A program made the translations under genes and the position numbers. DNA of 64,000 nt from Pantoea septica. GTDB taxonomy: Bacteria; Pseudomonadota; Gammaproteobacteria; Enterobacterales; Enterobacteriaceae. Shown here piece by piece: positions 55,424 to 63,326 of the stretch. Location: contig NZ_MLJJ01000021.1 in the NCBI RefSeq assembly GCF_002095575.1, positions 17,309 to 81,308 on the forward strand. Direction: 5' to 3'. Position 1 is the first letter of the stretch; the number at the start of each line of letters is the position of its first letter. Below the pieces are notes generated by a model. That model saw only the letters and a program-made list of their open reading frames with translations, was not told where the DNA came from and did no database searches.

Positions 55424-56404
55424 ATGTCCATTCAAAAAATCGCGAAGCTGGCCGGCGTCTCCGTTGCCACGGTCTCTCGCGTCATCAACAACAGCGACAG
55501 CGTCAAGGAAGTCAACCGGGATAAGGTGCTGAAGGCGATAGAAGCCAGCAACTATCAACCTAATCTGCTGGCGCGGCAGCTTCGCACCGCGCGCAGCTCG
55601 ATGGTGCTGGTGCTGGTTTCCGATATCTCCAACCCGTTTTGCGCGGAAATCGTCAAGGGGATCGAGGAGCAGGCGGAGCAGAACGGCTATCGCATTCTGC
55701 TGTGCAACTCCGGCGCCGATATCAATCGTTCACGCTCCAGCCTACAGCTGCTGGCGGGGAAAATGGTGGAGGGCGTGATTACCATGGACGCCTTCACCCG
55801 ACTGCCGGAGCTGACGCAGCTTATCGGCGATATGCCCTGGGTGCAGTGCGCGGAATATGCTGATGCCGGCGATATCTCCTGCGTGGGGATCAACGATACC
55901 GACGCGGCGCGCCAGCTGGTGGCCCATCTGGCCGACGGCGGCCGTCGTCATATCGCCCTGATCAACCACGATCTCAGCTACAAGTATGCCCAGCTGCGCC
56001 AGCAGGGCTATCAGCAGGAGCTGGAGAGCCGTGATTTGCGCTGGCAGGCGATCGGCTACGCCAGCGATCTGAGCTTTAGCGCCGGTAAACAGGCGATGCA
56101 GGCGCTACTGAGGCGCGACACCCGGCCCGACGCGGTATTTGCCGTATCGGATACGCTGGCGGCTGGCGCGATGTCCGCCATTGAGTCCGCGGGTCTGCGC
56201 ATTCCGCAGGATATCGCCGTGGCCGGTTTTGACGGCAGCGAACTCGCTGAAATCGTTACGCCGGCGCTCACCACCGTTGCTCAGCCGTCGCGCGAGATTG
56301 GCCGCACCGCCTTTGACCTGCTGCTGAAAAAAATCGCCGATCCGCTGGCCCCCACGGAACGGGTGATGATGGCGTGGCGGCTGATTTTGCGCGCCAGCGC
56401 CTGA
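55424..56404 (+). CDS. LacI/GalR family repressor
   Basis: 326 residues. The HTH (IQKIAKLAGVSVATVSRVIN) and hinge (QPNLLARQLRT) are followed by a periplasmic-binding-like effector domain resembling CytR/RbsR. ATG at 55424; the frame is open 15 codons upstream. It is third in the MFS-isomerase order, with a 158-base gap that may hold its own promoter. The most likely target is the GTAATCGATTAC operators upstream of the transporter. Confidence 0.9.
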   Translation: MSIQKIAKLAGVSVATVSRVINNSDSVKEVNRDKVLKAIEASNYQPNLLARQLRTARSSMVLVLVSDISNPFCAEIVKGIEEQAEQNGYRILLCNSGADINRSRSSLQLLAGKMVEGVITMDAFTRLPELTQLIGDMPWVQCAEYADAGDISCVGINDTDAARQLVAHLADGGRRHIALINHDLSYKYAQLRQQGYQQELESRDLRWQAIGYASDLSFSAGKQAMQALLRRDTRPDAVFAVSDTLAAGAMSAIESAGLRIPQDIAVAGFDGSELAEIVTPALTTVAQPSREIGRTAFDLLLKKIADPLAPTERVMMAWRLILRASA

Positions 56405-56734
56405 GGAAAAACCCTGCGCCGGTCAGGTTAACTTATTAATGGCGTATTCATGCCTTATACATTAATCGGGCGAAATTCCCCAAGTGAACTTTTTCATTAA
56501 TAAAAGTCAGCCATAAGTCGGATGTGAAAATATCAGCGCGCGTTTTTCATAATGGGTTTAATTATAAATTTCGCCTGTTTCTGTTTGATGGCCACGAACA
56601 TCAGCTAATGTGCAAAGGTATTCAGCTGGAGCGGCTTTCGCTCTGTAAAGGGGCCTGGTGAAAGGTGCCTGGCCGCGGCAGCGAAATGCTGACGGGCAGG
56701 TGCTAAAAGCCTGTCAGGCCGGCAAGTTCCGGGC
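56405..56734. other. intergenic region downstream of the LacI gene
   Basis: No convincing gene. A minus-strand frame (56605-56817) runs through the candidate small RNA and its terminator and has no SD, so it is rejected. Confidence 0.4.
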
Positions 56735-56856
56735 AAAAAAAATCCCGCTTCGTGAGTCGTTGGCGACCGGTAGGCTGAAGCGGGATAGCCATAATGGCTG
56801 ACACCAGGGAAATGCATAACCCATACGCCTGCTATTTTAATCCAATAATTTTATTC
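56735..56856 (-). ncRNA. candidate FNR-controlled small RNA
   Basis: On the minus strand a strong terminator ends an otherwise gene-free stretch: ATCCCGCTTC (complement of 56777-56786) pairs with GAAGCGGGAT (complement of 56742-56751) and is followed by eight T. Upstream is a small hairpin AGCCAT/ATGGCT and the stretch TTTCCCTGGTGT (complement of 56801-56812), the same as the seed of ArcZ as I recall it. The perfect FNR box at 56891-56904 would put the start near 56856 in class II position with AATTAT as -10, for an RNA of about 122 nucleotides. It is not ArcZ itself (different terminator and locus). No protein frame with an SD is present. Confidence 0.5.
56742..56786 (-). terminator. terminator of the candidate small RNA
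   Basis: Ten-base-pair stem with a 25-base loop and a run of eight T directly after it on the minus strand. Confidence 0.7.
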
Positions 56857-56890
56857 CGCTAAATAATTACGTTGCGATAACTATTGGCGT

Positions 56891-56904
56891 TGATCTAAAT
56901 CAAA
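56891..56904. promoter_or_regulatory. perfect FNR box
   Basis: TTGATCTAAATCAA fits TTGAT-N4-ATCAA at all ten positions. It could act on the minus-strand RNA (centre 41.5 bases before its proposed start) or on the plus-strand gene at 57050. Confidence 0.75.
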
Positions 56905-57049
56905 TCCTAACCCGGGTGGTTTCCACAAGTAATGCTGTTTATTTAAGGTGCTACTTATTTTTCACGTCCGGTTGTCAATATTATCGCCCGTTCGATCAGA
57001 CGGACCTATATTAAAATGTCGCTTATGATCAAAAGCCAGAGAAAATAAA

Positions 57050-57271
57050 ATGTTTAAGCAATTGATCGCGGCTCCCACAATATTGCTGGGATCTACCGCA
57101 GCGTCGGGCTGCGTAATGGCTGAGGGAGGAGGGCTTCACCGCTATGCGCCATCCTCGAACGCGCATCATCATCGCGCATCCGGCGCTTCATACCCTATGG
57201 GGTGCCGCCCGCGCCGGACAGCGCTTCTCAACATCCGGGCCCGCTCGCGCGGGCCGTTGCTTTCTGCTTAG
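57050..57271 (+). CDS. possible small exported protein, low support
   Basis: 73 codons. The N-terminus MFKQLIAAPTILLGSTAASG looks like a signal peptide, followed by Cys, but the second half (RPRRTALLNIRARSRG) is unlike a mature exported protein and runs through a GC-rich inverted repeat. SD is weak (GAGAAAATAAA). It may be a frame-shifted or short real gene, or chance. Confidence 0.3.
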   Translation: MFKQLIAAPTILLGSTAASGCVMAEGGGLHRYAPSSNAHHHRASGASYPMGCRPRRTALLNIRARSRGPLLSA

Positions 57272-58158
57272 CCCGGCCCCTCGCTGCCCGCCGCCAGCAG
57301 CGGCACCAGCACATCGCTGATGGGCGTCGCGATACCGTGCGCGCGGCCGTAACGCTGTATCACGCCATTGCGGATCTCCCACTCCAGCGGGCGATTCGCC
57401 TGCCGGTCGGCGAGTATCGAGGTGCCTAAATCCGCTGGCGCCTGATGAAAAACGTCAAGGATCTCCTGCGGCACCTTATCGCTCAGGGCCGCGCCCTGCG
57501 CCCGCGCGACGCTCAGGCACTCGCGCAGATAGTCCAGCGCCAGCGCGGTGATATCGGCGCGCGCAAACATGCCGGCGCGGCGATTAGCCAGCACCATCAG
57601 GCCCGCCACCGCGTTCTGCAACAGTTTGCGCCAGGCGATCGAGACAAAGTCCGATGAGAGCGCCACCGCGCAGCGCGTGCCGCTCAGCGCCTCCACCACT
57701 GGCTGGGCCTGCGGCCGATCCGGCAGGGTCAGGCGCGGCACAGCGCGCAGCCAGACCGAGGCATCCGGCTCGCGCTGCGCCGGAAACCACACCACCGCAG
57801 GGAGCACGACGGCGCCATTCACCCAGGGTTGCAGCAGAGCCTGCTGCTCGACGCCGTTTTGCAGCGCGCACACCACGCTGTTTTTGCCGCACAGCCTCGC
57901 CAGCCAGTCGGCGCAGTCGGCGATCTGGGTCGTTTTCACCGCCACGAAGACCAGATCGAAAGGGCGCTCGATAGCGGCCGGATCGGTCACGACGGGACCG
58001 GGCACCACGGTTTCACCCCGATCGTGGCGCAGTAAAAGCTGCGGGTGCGCGGTGCGCCCGCACAAAAGCGGCGTGCGGCCCGCTTCATGCAGCGCGGCGG
58101 CGATGGTGGTGCCAATCGCGCCCGGACCCAGCAGCGCAGTGGTGAAGCGATCTGACAT
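57268..58158 (-). CDS. PanE/ApbA-like 2-dehydropantoate 2-reductase family protein
   Basis: 296 residues. The Rossmann motif ALLGPGAIGTTIAAALHEAG is at the start, VKTTQ holds the catalytic-type Lys region, and the C-terminal helical domain includes WRKLLQNAVAGLMVLANRRA with the conserved Lys and Asn. It may be a PanE paralogue (oxidoreductase of unknown substrate) rather than panE itself. I start at MSDRFTTA (58158), after AGGAGAG. It follows the EamA gene in the same direction by 20 bases. Confidence 0.87.
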   Translation of the reverse strand: MSDRFTTALLGPGAIGTTIAAALHEAGRTPLLCGRTAHPQLLLRHDRGETVVPGPVVTDPAAIERPFDLVFVAVKTTQIADCADWLARLCGKNSVVCALQNGVEQQALLQPWVNGAVVLPAVVWFPAQREPDASVWLRAVPRLTLPDRPQAQPVVEALSGTRCAVALSSDFVSIAWRKLLQNAVAGLMVLANRRAGMFARADITALALDYLRECLSVARAQGAALSDKVPQEILDVFHQAPADLGTSILADRQANRPLEWEIRNGVIQRYGRAHGIATPISDVLVPLLAAGSEGPG

Positions 58159-58178
58159 GGTAAGCTCTCCTGACTGGA

Positions 58179-59006
58179 TTAACTCATCATAAAGGCGCCC
58201 GCGGCAATCACCGCGCACGCCAGCGTTTTCCCGATCGTTAAGGTTTCGCCGAGGAACAGATAGCCCAGCACGGCGGCAAACAGCACGCTGGTCTCGCGCA
58301 GCGCGGAAACCGCGCCCATCGGCGCAGAGGCCATTACCTCAATAATAATGCCGTAGGCCAACAGCGAGACCAGCCCGCCCGCGGCCGCGGCCGGCAGGCC
58401 CGGGCGCCAGCGCAGCAGGCTTTTCGCATCGCGCAGCGCGATATAGAGAGCCGGCATCAGCACGCCCCAGCACGCGCTCATCCACAGCGTATAGGAGAGC
58501 GCGCTGCCGGAGAGGCGCGCTCCGATACCGTCCACCACGCTGTAGGCGGCGATAAACGCGCCGGTCGCCAGCGGATAGCGCAGATCAGGCATTCGCGCTT
58601 TGCCGCCGCTTATCGCCAGCAGCAGGATGCCGCCGGAAATCAGCGCAATGCCGAACAGAGAGTGCAATTCTATCTTCTCTCCGGCGACGATCGCCGCTGC
58701 GCAGGTCACCATCAGCGGCGACGAACCGCGCGCAATCGGATAGCTCTGCCCCAGATCGCCGCTGCGGTAACTGCGCACCAGGCAGAGGTTGTAGCCGACA
58801 TGCAGCAGCGCCGATAGCAGCGCCCAGGGCCAGCTGGCGCGCGCCGGCATCGGCATGAAGGGCGCGATAAGGGCGCAAACCGCGGCGATGGTCAGGCACA
58901 TGATGCTCATCGACCAGAGCCGATCGCCGCCGCCGCGCAACAGGGCATTCCAGCCCGCATGCAGCAGGGCGGCAAATAAGGTCAGTAAAATAAGATAGCT
59001 GGACAT
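58179..59006 (-). CDS. EamA/DMT family transporter
   Basis: 275 residues with ten helices in two EamA repeats (each ends in a GLY/GE-type motif: IVAGEKIELHSLFGIALI and YLFLGETLTIGKTLACAVI). Probably exports or imports a small metabolite. A dyad at 59059-59080 lies upstream and is shared with the divergent-acting LysR promoter, suggesting control by the adjacent LysR protein. Confidence 0.87.
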   Translation of the reverse strand: MSSYLILLTLFAALLHAGWNALLRGGGDRLWSMSIMCLTIAAVCALIAPFMPMPARASWPWALLSALLHVGYNLCLVRSYRSGDLGQSYPIARGSSPLMVTCAAAIVAGEKIELHSLFGIALISGGILLLAISGGKARMPDLRYPLATGAFIAAYSVVDGIGARLSGSALSYTLWMSACWGVLMPALYIALRDAKSLLRWRPGLPAAAAGGLVSLLAYGIIIEVMASAPMGAVSALRETSVLFAAVLGYLFLGETLTIGKTLACAVIAAGAFMMS

Positions 59007-59058
59007 GGGGTGATGCTATCAGCCCGTGCCCCAATGAAAAGCGAAGTCTCGTCATTGC

Positions 59059-59080
59059 CGTATGAGCAATGGCTCATACG
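59059..59080. promoter_or_regulatory. LysR-type operator upstream of the EamA gene
   Basis: CGTATGAGC and GCTCATACG are exact inverted nine-base arms around AATG. The core ATGAGC-N4-GCTCAT recurs in the promoter of the LysR gene at 60002-60017. Confidence 0.7.
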
Positions 59081-59989
59081 TCAGGCATAGCTGCGTTGCG
59101 CCTTGCGAGATTGCTCCAGCAGCCAGCGGCGAAAGGTCAGGACAGGCGGCTCGGCTTCAATCCCCTTCGGGCAGACGAAGTAATAGGCGGCCGGTGAGGG
59201 AGAAGGAATGGCGAACAGCCGCACCAGCGAGCCTTCCGCCAGCTCTTTTTCAACGTGTCCGCTGCGCGCCAGCGCGATGCCCTGGCCCAGCAGCGCGGCC
59301 TCAAGTGTCATATTGGTGTCGGCGAAGCGCACGCTCTCGTGCAGCACATCGATCGGAATGCCGTTCAGTCTGAACCAGACGTCCCATTTCGGCACCAGAC
59401 CGGCGCCGTCGCGCGTCAGCAGCGGGTAGCGCAGCAGCTCGGCCGGCTCTTCCGGGACGCCGAAGCGCTGCAGCAGCGCCGGGCTGGCGACCGGAAAGAG
59501 CTGCTCGCGGAACATAAACTCCGTGTGCAGCGCCGGGTAGTTTCCCTGGCCGAATCGGATGGCCACGTCTGGGTCGGTGCTGGCGAAGTTGATGGCGCTG
59601 TCGGTGCTTTCCAGCGTCACCAGAATCTCCGGGTGCAGGCGCGCTAAATCGGGCAGGCGCGGCAGCAGCCACTTAAGGGCGAATGAGTAGGTGGTGCTGA
59701 CGCGCAGCCGCACGCGCCCCTTTTGCTCGCGCAGATCGGCAAGCGTGGTATCCAGCTTGCTGAAGAACTCGCGCACCAGAGGGGCGAGGGCGGCGCCTTC
59801 GGGCGTCAGGCTCAGCGTTTTACCACGCTGAAAGAGCTGCACGCCCCAGACGGCTTCCAGGTGCTTCAGCTGGTGGCTGACCGCGCTTTGCGTTACGCAC
59901 AGCTCTGCGGCGGCCGAGGTAAAAGTGGCGTGGCGCGTCGCGACTTCAAACGCGCGAAGCGTCGCGGTAGGGGGCAAATCACGCATCAT
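59081..59989 (-). CDS. GcvA-like LysR family regulator
   Basis: 302 residues. The HTH region (TSAAAELCVTQSAVSHQLKH followed by LEAVWGVQLFQR) and DLPPTATLRAFEVATRHATF are typical of the GcvA/AmpR group. The rest is the effector domain. It precedes the EamA-PanE pair in the same direction by 74 bases and has matching dyads in its own and the EamA promoter. ATG codons at 59989 and 59986 are both possible. Confidence 0.9.
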   Translation of the reverse strand: MMRDLPPTATLRAFEVATRHATFTSAAAELCVTQSAVSHQLKHLEAVWGVQLFQRGKTLSLTPEGAALAPLVREFFSKLDTTLADLREQKGRVRLRVSTTYSFALKWLLPRLPDLARLHPEILVTLESTDSAINFASTDPDVAIRFGQGNYPALHTEFMFREQLFPVASPALLQRFGVPEEPAELLRYPLLTRDGAGLVPKWDVWFRLNGIPIDVLHESVRFADTNMTLEAALLGQGIALARSGHVEKELAEGSLVRLFAIPSPSPAAYYFVCPKGIEAEPPVLTFRRWLLEQSRKAQRSYA

Positions 59990-60001
59990 CTGTTCCTGTT
60001 T

Positions 60002-60017
60002 ATGAGCTATGACTCAT
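60002..60017. promoter_or_regulatory. LysR autoregulatory operator
   Basis: ATGAGC-TATG-ACTCAT, one base off the symmetric form at 59059-59080, lies 13 bases upstream of the LysR start. Confidence 0.6.
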
Positions 60018-60373
60018 GACACATTAAGGCGAATGCTGCTCAAAAGACAGCGTGACGGCCCTGTCGCAGTAAACGGCTTTTCGTCATTAAACTGAAATAA
60101 CCAGAAACATCCAGAAATCCCCGGGTTGCACCTCTGGCTCACACCATCGAAAGCGATGTTAGCGCTATTTTTCTCCGCAGCGTGCCGTTTAATAAGCAAT
60201 ATATGTTGATAAAATCGGCGAGATCTGACCAGTTGCCGCTGGCTCAGCCTTGTCTTGATTAACGCTATAACATAAGTTCCTTTACATATTAACAACCTTT
60301 TTAACATGCGGGTTGCGCCTGGGTCTGGCCGGGTTACACCTGCGCTATCATCCATCCGACGAGGTTAAAGGTT
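60018..60373. other. promoter region of the MHS transporter
   Basis: No gene is credible. A minus-strand frame of 113 codons (60014-60355) lacks an SD and resembles nothing known. The last 100 bases are AT-rich and probably hold the promoter. Confidence 0.4.
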
Positions 60374-61705
60374 ATGACGCAACAAGACAGCAGCATGGCG
60401 GTATTACGAAAGAATAAGCGGGTGCTCATTGCAAGTCTGACGGGTAGCGCCATCGAATGGTTCGACTATTTTCTTTACGGCACCGCCGCCGCGCTGGTGT
60501 TTAACAAAGTCTTCTTTCCGATGGTCGATCCGGTTATCGGCCTGATACTCGCCTATCTCTCTTTCTCGCTGACCTTTTTCATTCGTCCCATTGGAGGCGT
60601 TATCTTCGCCCAAATCGGCGACCGTATTGGACGCAAGAAAACGCTGGTGCTGACTCTGTCGCTAATGGGCGGCGCAACGGTGCTTATCGGGCTGTTGCCT
60701 ACCTATGAAATGATCGGCCTCTGGGCGCCGGCGCTGCTGATCCTGATGCGCGTGATCCAGGGTATCGGCATCGGCGGCGAATGGGGCGGGGCGCTGCTGC
60801 TCGCCTATGAATATGCGCCAGAAAAGCGCAAAGGCTTTTTCGGCAGCATTCCTCAGGCGGGCGTAACCATCGGCATGCTGATGGCGACCTTTACCGTGTC
60901 GCTGATGACGATGCTGAGCGATGAGGCGTTTCTCTCCTGGGGCTGGCGTATTCCGTTTCTGCTGAGCGCCGTGCTGGTGCTGCTGGGATTATGGATACGT
61001 AAGGGTATCGATGAAACGCCAGAGTTTAATAAGGTTAAACAGGCAGGGCAGTTGGCTAAAACGCCGCTGCGCGACACCCTGACGCACCACTGGCGGGAAG
61101 TCTTGATCGCGGCCGGGTTGAAAGTGGTAGAAACCGCGCCGTTTTATATTTTCTCTACTTTTGTCGTCAGCTATGCCACTACCACGCTTAGCTATCAAAA
61201 ATCGCAGGCGCTGGAAGCGGTCACGCTGGCGGCGCTGGTTGCCACTATTATGATCCCCCTGATGGGGCTGCTCTCCGACAAGATTGGTCGCCAGCGAATC
61301 TATGCGATCGGCGTTGTCGCGCTGGGCCTGTTTATTTTGCCCTGGTTTTGGCTGCTCGATACCGGCGCGACATGGGGCATCGTACTGGCCACGCTGATCG
61401 CCTTTGGCATTCTCTGGGCGCCGATTACCGCCGTGCTCGGCACGCTTTGTTCTGAAATTTTCAGCGCCAACGTGCGCTATACCGGCATTACGCTGGGCTA
61501 TCAGCTGGGCGCAGCGCTGGCAGGCGGTACGGCGCCGCTTATCGCCACCGGGCTGCTGGCGAAATATGACGGCGACTGGATGCCGGTTGCCTGTTATTTG
61601 ATGGTAACCGTCGCTATTTCTCTGGTGGCGATTTTCTGCGCCAGCCGGGTTAAGCGCGAGACGGCAGCTCTTAACCCGGCGCAGGTTCAGGCGCAGAAGC
61701 ACTGA
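60374..61705 (+). CDS. MHS-family MFS transporter (metabolite:H+ symporter)
   Basis: 443 residues with twelve helices. ASLTGSAIEWFDYFLYGTAA and RPIGGVIFAQIGDRIGRKKT then GGEWGGALLLAYEYAP are signatures of the ShiA/ProP/KgtP family. The SD is weak. A dicarboxylate, shikimate or betaine-type substrate is typical, but specificity cannot be read. Confidence 0.9.
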   Translation: MTQQDSSMAVLRKNKRVLIASLTGSAIEWFDYFLYGTAAALVFNKVFFPMVDPVIGLILAYLSFSLTFFIRPIGGVIFAQIGDRIGRKKTLVLTLSLMGGATVLIGLLPTYEMIGLWAPALLILMRVIQGIGIGGEWGGALLLAYEYAPEKRKGFFGSIPQAGVTIGMLMATFTVSLMTMLSDEAFLSWGWRIPFLLSAVLVLLGLWIRKGIDETPEFNKVKQAGQLAKTPLRDTLTHHWREVLIAAGLKVVETAPFYIFSTFVVSYATTTLSYQKSQALEAVTLAALVATIMIPLMGLLSDKIGRQRIYAIGVVALGLFILPWFWLLDTGATWGIVLATLIAFGILWAPITAVLGTLCSEIFSANVRYTGITLGYQLGAALAGGTAPLIATGLLAKYDGDWMPVACYLMVTVAISLVAIFCASRVKRETAALNPAQVQAQKH

Positions 61706-61857
61706 ACCCACCACGGCGCGCCAGCTGGATGATTGACGTCCCGACCGCCCGTCAGGAGACGGGCCGTCGATCGCGAACGGCGCTTTCAGGCGCGACAGCG
61801 TCGCCAGCGCGGACAAAATTCGCTACTATCCGCGCTCATCTTTCAACGGACCGCCTG

Positions 61858-62556
61858 ATGTCACCTATTGTCGATACCTTTATCGCCCCGCCGTGCCTGG
61901 AACAGATAGAGACGCTCTATCAGGATGACCATCTGGTGCTGATCAACAAACCCGCCGGCCTGCTTAGCCTCTCTGGAAAAAATCCGCTCAACCTGGATTC
62001 GGTGCACTACCGGCTGGCGGCGCGTTTCCCCGGCTGCACCCTGGTGCATCGACTGGATTTCGGTACCTCGGGGCTCATGGTGATAGCGCGCAACAAAGCT
62101 GTTAACGCCGCGCTCTGCCAGCAGTTCAGCCAGCGCACGGTGAGCAAAGGCTATAGCGCGCTGCTGTGCGGACACGTGACGGAGGATGAGGGGATGATCG
62201 AGGCGGCGATCGCCAAAGATCCGGCGCGCTTCCCGCTAATGGCGATATGCGCCGCGAGCGGCAAGCCCGCGCGATCTCGCTATCGTGTCGTTGAGCGCTT
62301 GTACCAGGCGGGGGAAGGCGGCGTGGCGCTGCCGTTGACGCGCGTCGCGCTGACGCCGGAAACCGGACGCACCCATCAGCTGCGCATTCACTGCCAGCTG
62401 CTGGGTCATGCTATTTTAGGCTGCGATCTTTATGGCGGGCGTCTGCTGCCGGGCGCAGACCGCGCGCCGCGGCTGATGCTGCACGCCAGCGAGCTGCATT
62501 TTACCCATCCGGTGAGCGGCGAGCGGATTGAGGCGCGCCATGCCAGCCCGTTTTAA
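61858..62556 (+). CDS. RluA family RNA pseudouridine synthase
   Basis: 232 residues. The catalytic Asp lies in LVHRLDFGTSGLMVIARN, and RTHQLRIHCQLLGHAILGCD is the second conserved motif. There is no S4 domain, so it resembles TruC/YqcB or RluA rather than RluC/RluD. The ATG at 61858 is chosen from homology; the frame is open 43 codons upstream. Target RNA unknown. Confidence 0.88.
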   Translation: MSPIVDTFIAPPCLEQIETLYQDDHLVLINKPAGLLSLSGKNPLNLDSVHYRLAARFPGCTLVHRLDFGTSGLMVIARNKAVNAALCQQFSQRTVSKGYSALLCGHVTEDEGMIEAAIAKDPARFPLMAICAASGKPARSRYRVVERLYQAGEGGVALPLTRVALTPETGRTHQLRIHCQLLGHAILGCDLYGGRLLPGADRAPRLMLHASELHFTHPVSGERIEARHASPF

Positions 62557-62604
62557 CCGCGTTTCAGTGGGCGTAGGCCTCCACAGCGCGCGTTGGGGCC
62601 GGCA

Positions 62605-63141
62605 TCACCACATCAGATCGTCAGGCACCTTAAAGTCGGCGTAGGGATCGTCTTCATCCTGCTCTTCCTGACTGAGCGCGCTGTGTAATACGATGCTGTT
62701 GGCGTCGCGCTGCGCGATCTTATCGGCGACGCTGGCGGGGATAATGGCGTACTCGCTTTCGCCGTTCTCCGCCGCCAGGCGCGCAATGGCGAGCCGGCCG
62801 CTAATCAGCTGCGCCTGGGTCGCCTTGTCTACCTCGATCTTTTTGATCAAATTATTATCGGTGAAGTTGAAGCCAATATTGCCGCGTGAAATGTCGATGC
62901 GGTTCATCTCAATCAACTGCTTGATCTGCGCCTTATACTCGCGCGACAACGCCGCCTGTTTTTGCTGTTCGTTAAGCAGCTTATCGCGCTCCAGCTGCGC
63001 CTTTTTATTCTCTTCCACCGCCTGTCTTGCCTCGCGCGCCTGAACGCGCGATTTTTTGGCGGTTCTCTGCACCTTGTCCATTTTCTTGCTGCTGACCAGG
63101 CCAGCTTTGAGCATCTGCTCTTGTAAGGTAAGTTTCGTCAT
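62605..63141 (-). CDS. yaiL: YaiL-like DUF2058 protein
   Basis: 178 residues, the size of E. coli YaiL (179). It begins MTKLTLQEQMLKAGLVSSKK, followed by a long basic coiled coil (residues 20-75) and a small C-terminal domain ending DDPYADFKVPDDLMW. The family is called nucleoprotein/polynucleotide-associated on little evidence. Function unknown. Confidence 0.9.
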   Translation of the reverse strand: MTKLTLQEQMLKAGLVSSKKMDKVQRTAKKSRVQAREARQAVEENKKAQLERDKLLNEQQKQAALSREYKAQIKQLIEMNRIDISRGNIGFNFTDNNLIKKIEVDKATQAQLISGRLAIARLAAENGESEYAIIPASVADKIAQRDANSIVLHSALSQEEQDEDDPYADFKVPDDLMW

Positions 63142-63285
63142 CGTTGTTTCTAAGCCCGTTGAAAAATTTTTCTGATTATACCTGTAAATCGGGTAGACGC
63201 CGAGGCCGCCTGCCCGATCCCGGCCTTCCTGGATCGCTTCGGCAAGAGCATGCCCAGGTTACCTTGCGCTTCGCCGCGCATAAAA

Positions 63286-63309
63286 AAACCTCGCCATCGC
63301 GAGGTTTTT
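63286..63309. terminator. Rho-independent terminator
   Basis: AAACCTCGC and GCGAGGTTT pair around CATC, with A and T runs on both sides; on the minus strand it follows the chemotaxis receptor gene by 17 bases. Confidence 0.8.
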
Positions 63310-63326
63310 GAGGAGATGCCGTTTTA

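Noticed and set aside
56801..56812. Assignment of the candidate RNA as ArcZ
   Set aside because: Only the 12-base seed matches; terminator, upstream sequence and locus differ.
56605..56817. 70-codon minus-strand frame
   Set aside because: No SD; the strand carries a terminator-like hairpin within the frame, better explained by a small RNA.
60014..60355. 113-codon minus-strand frame
   Set aside because: No SD, covers the promoter region of the MHS transporter, no family resemblance.
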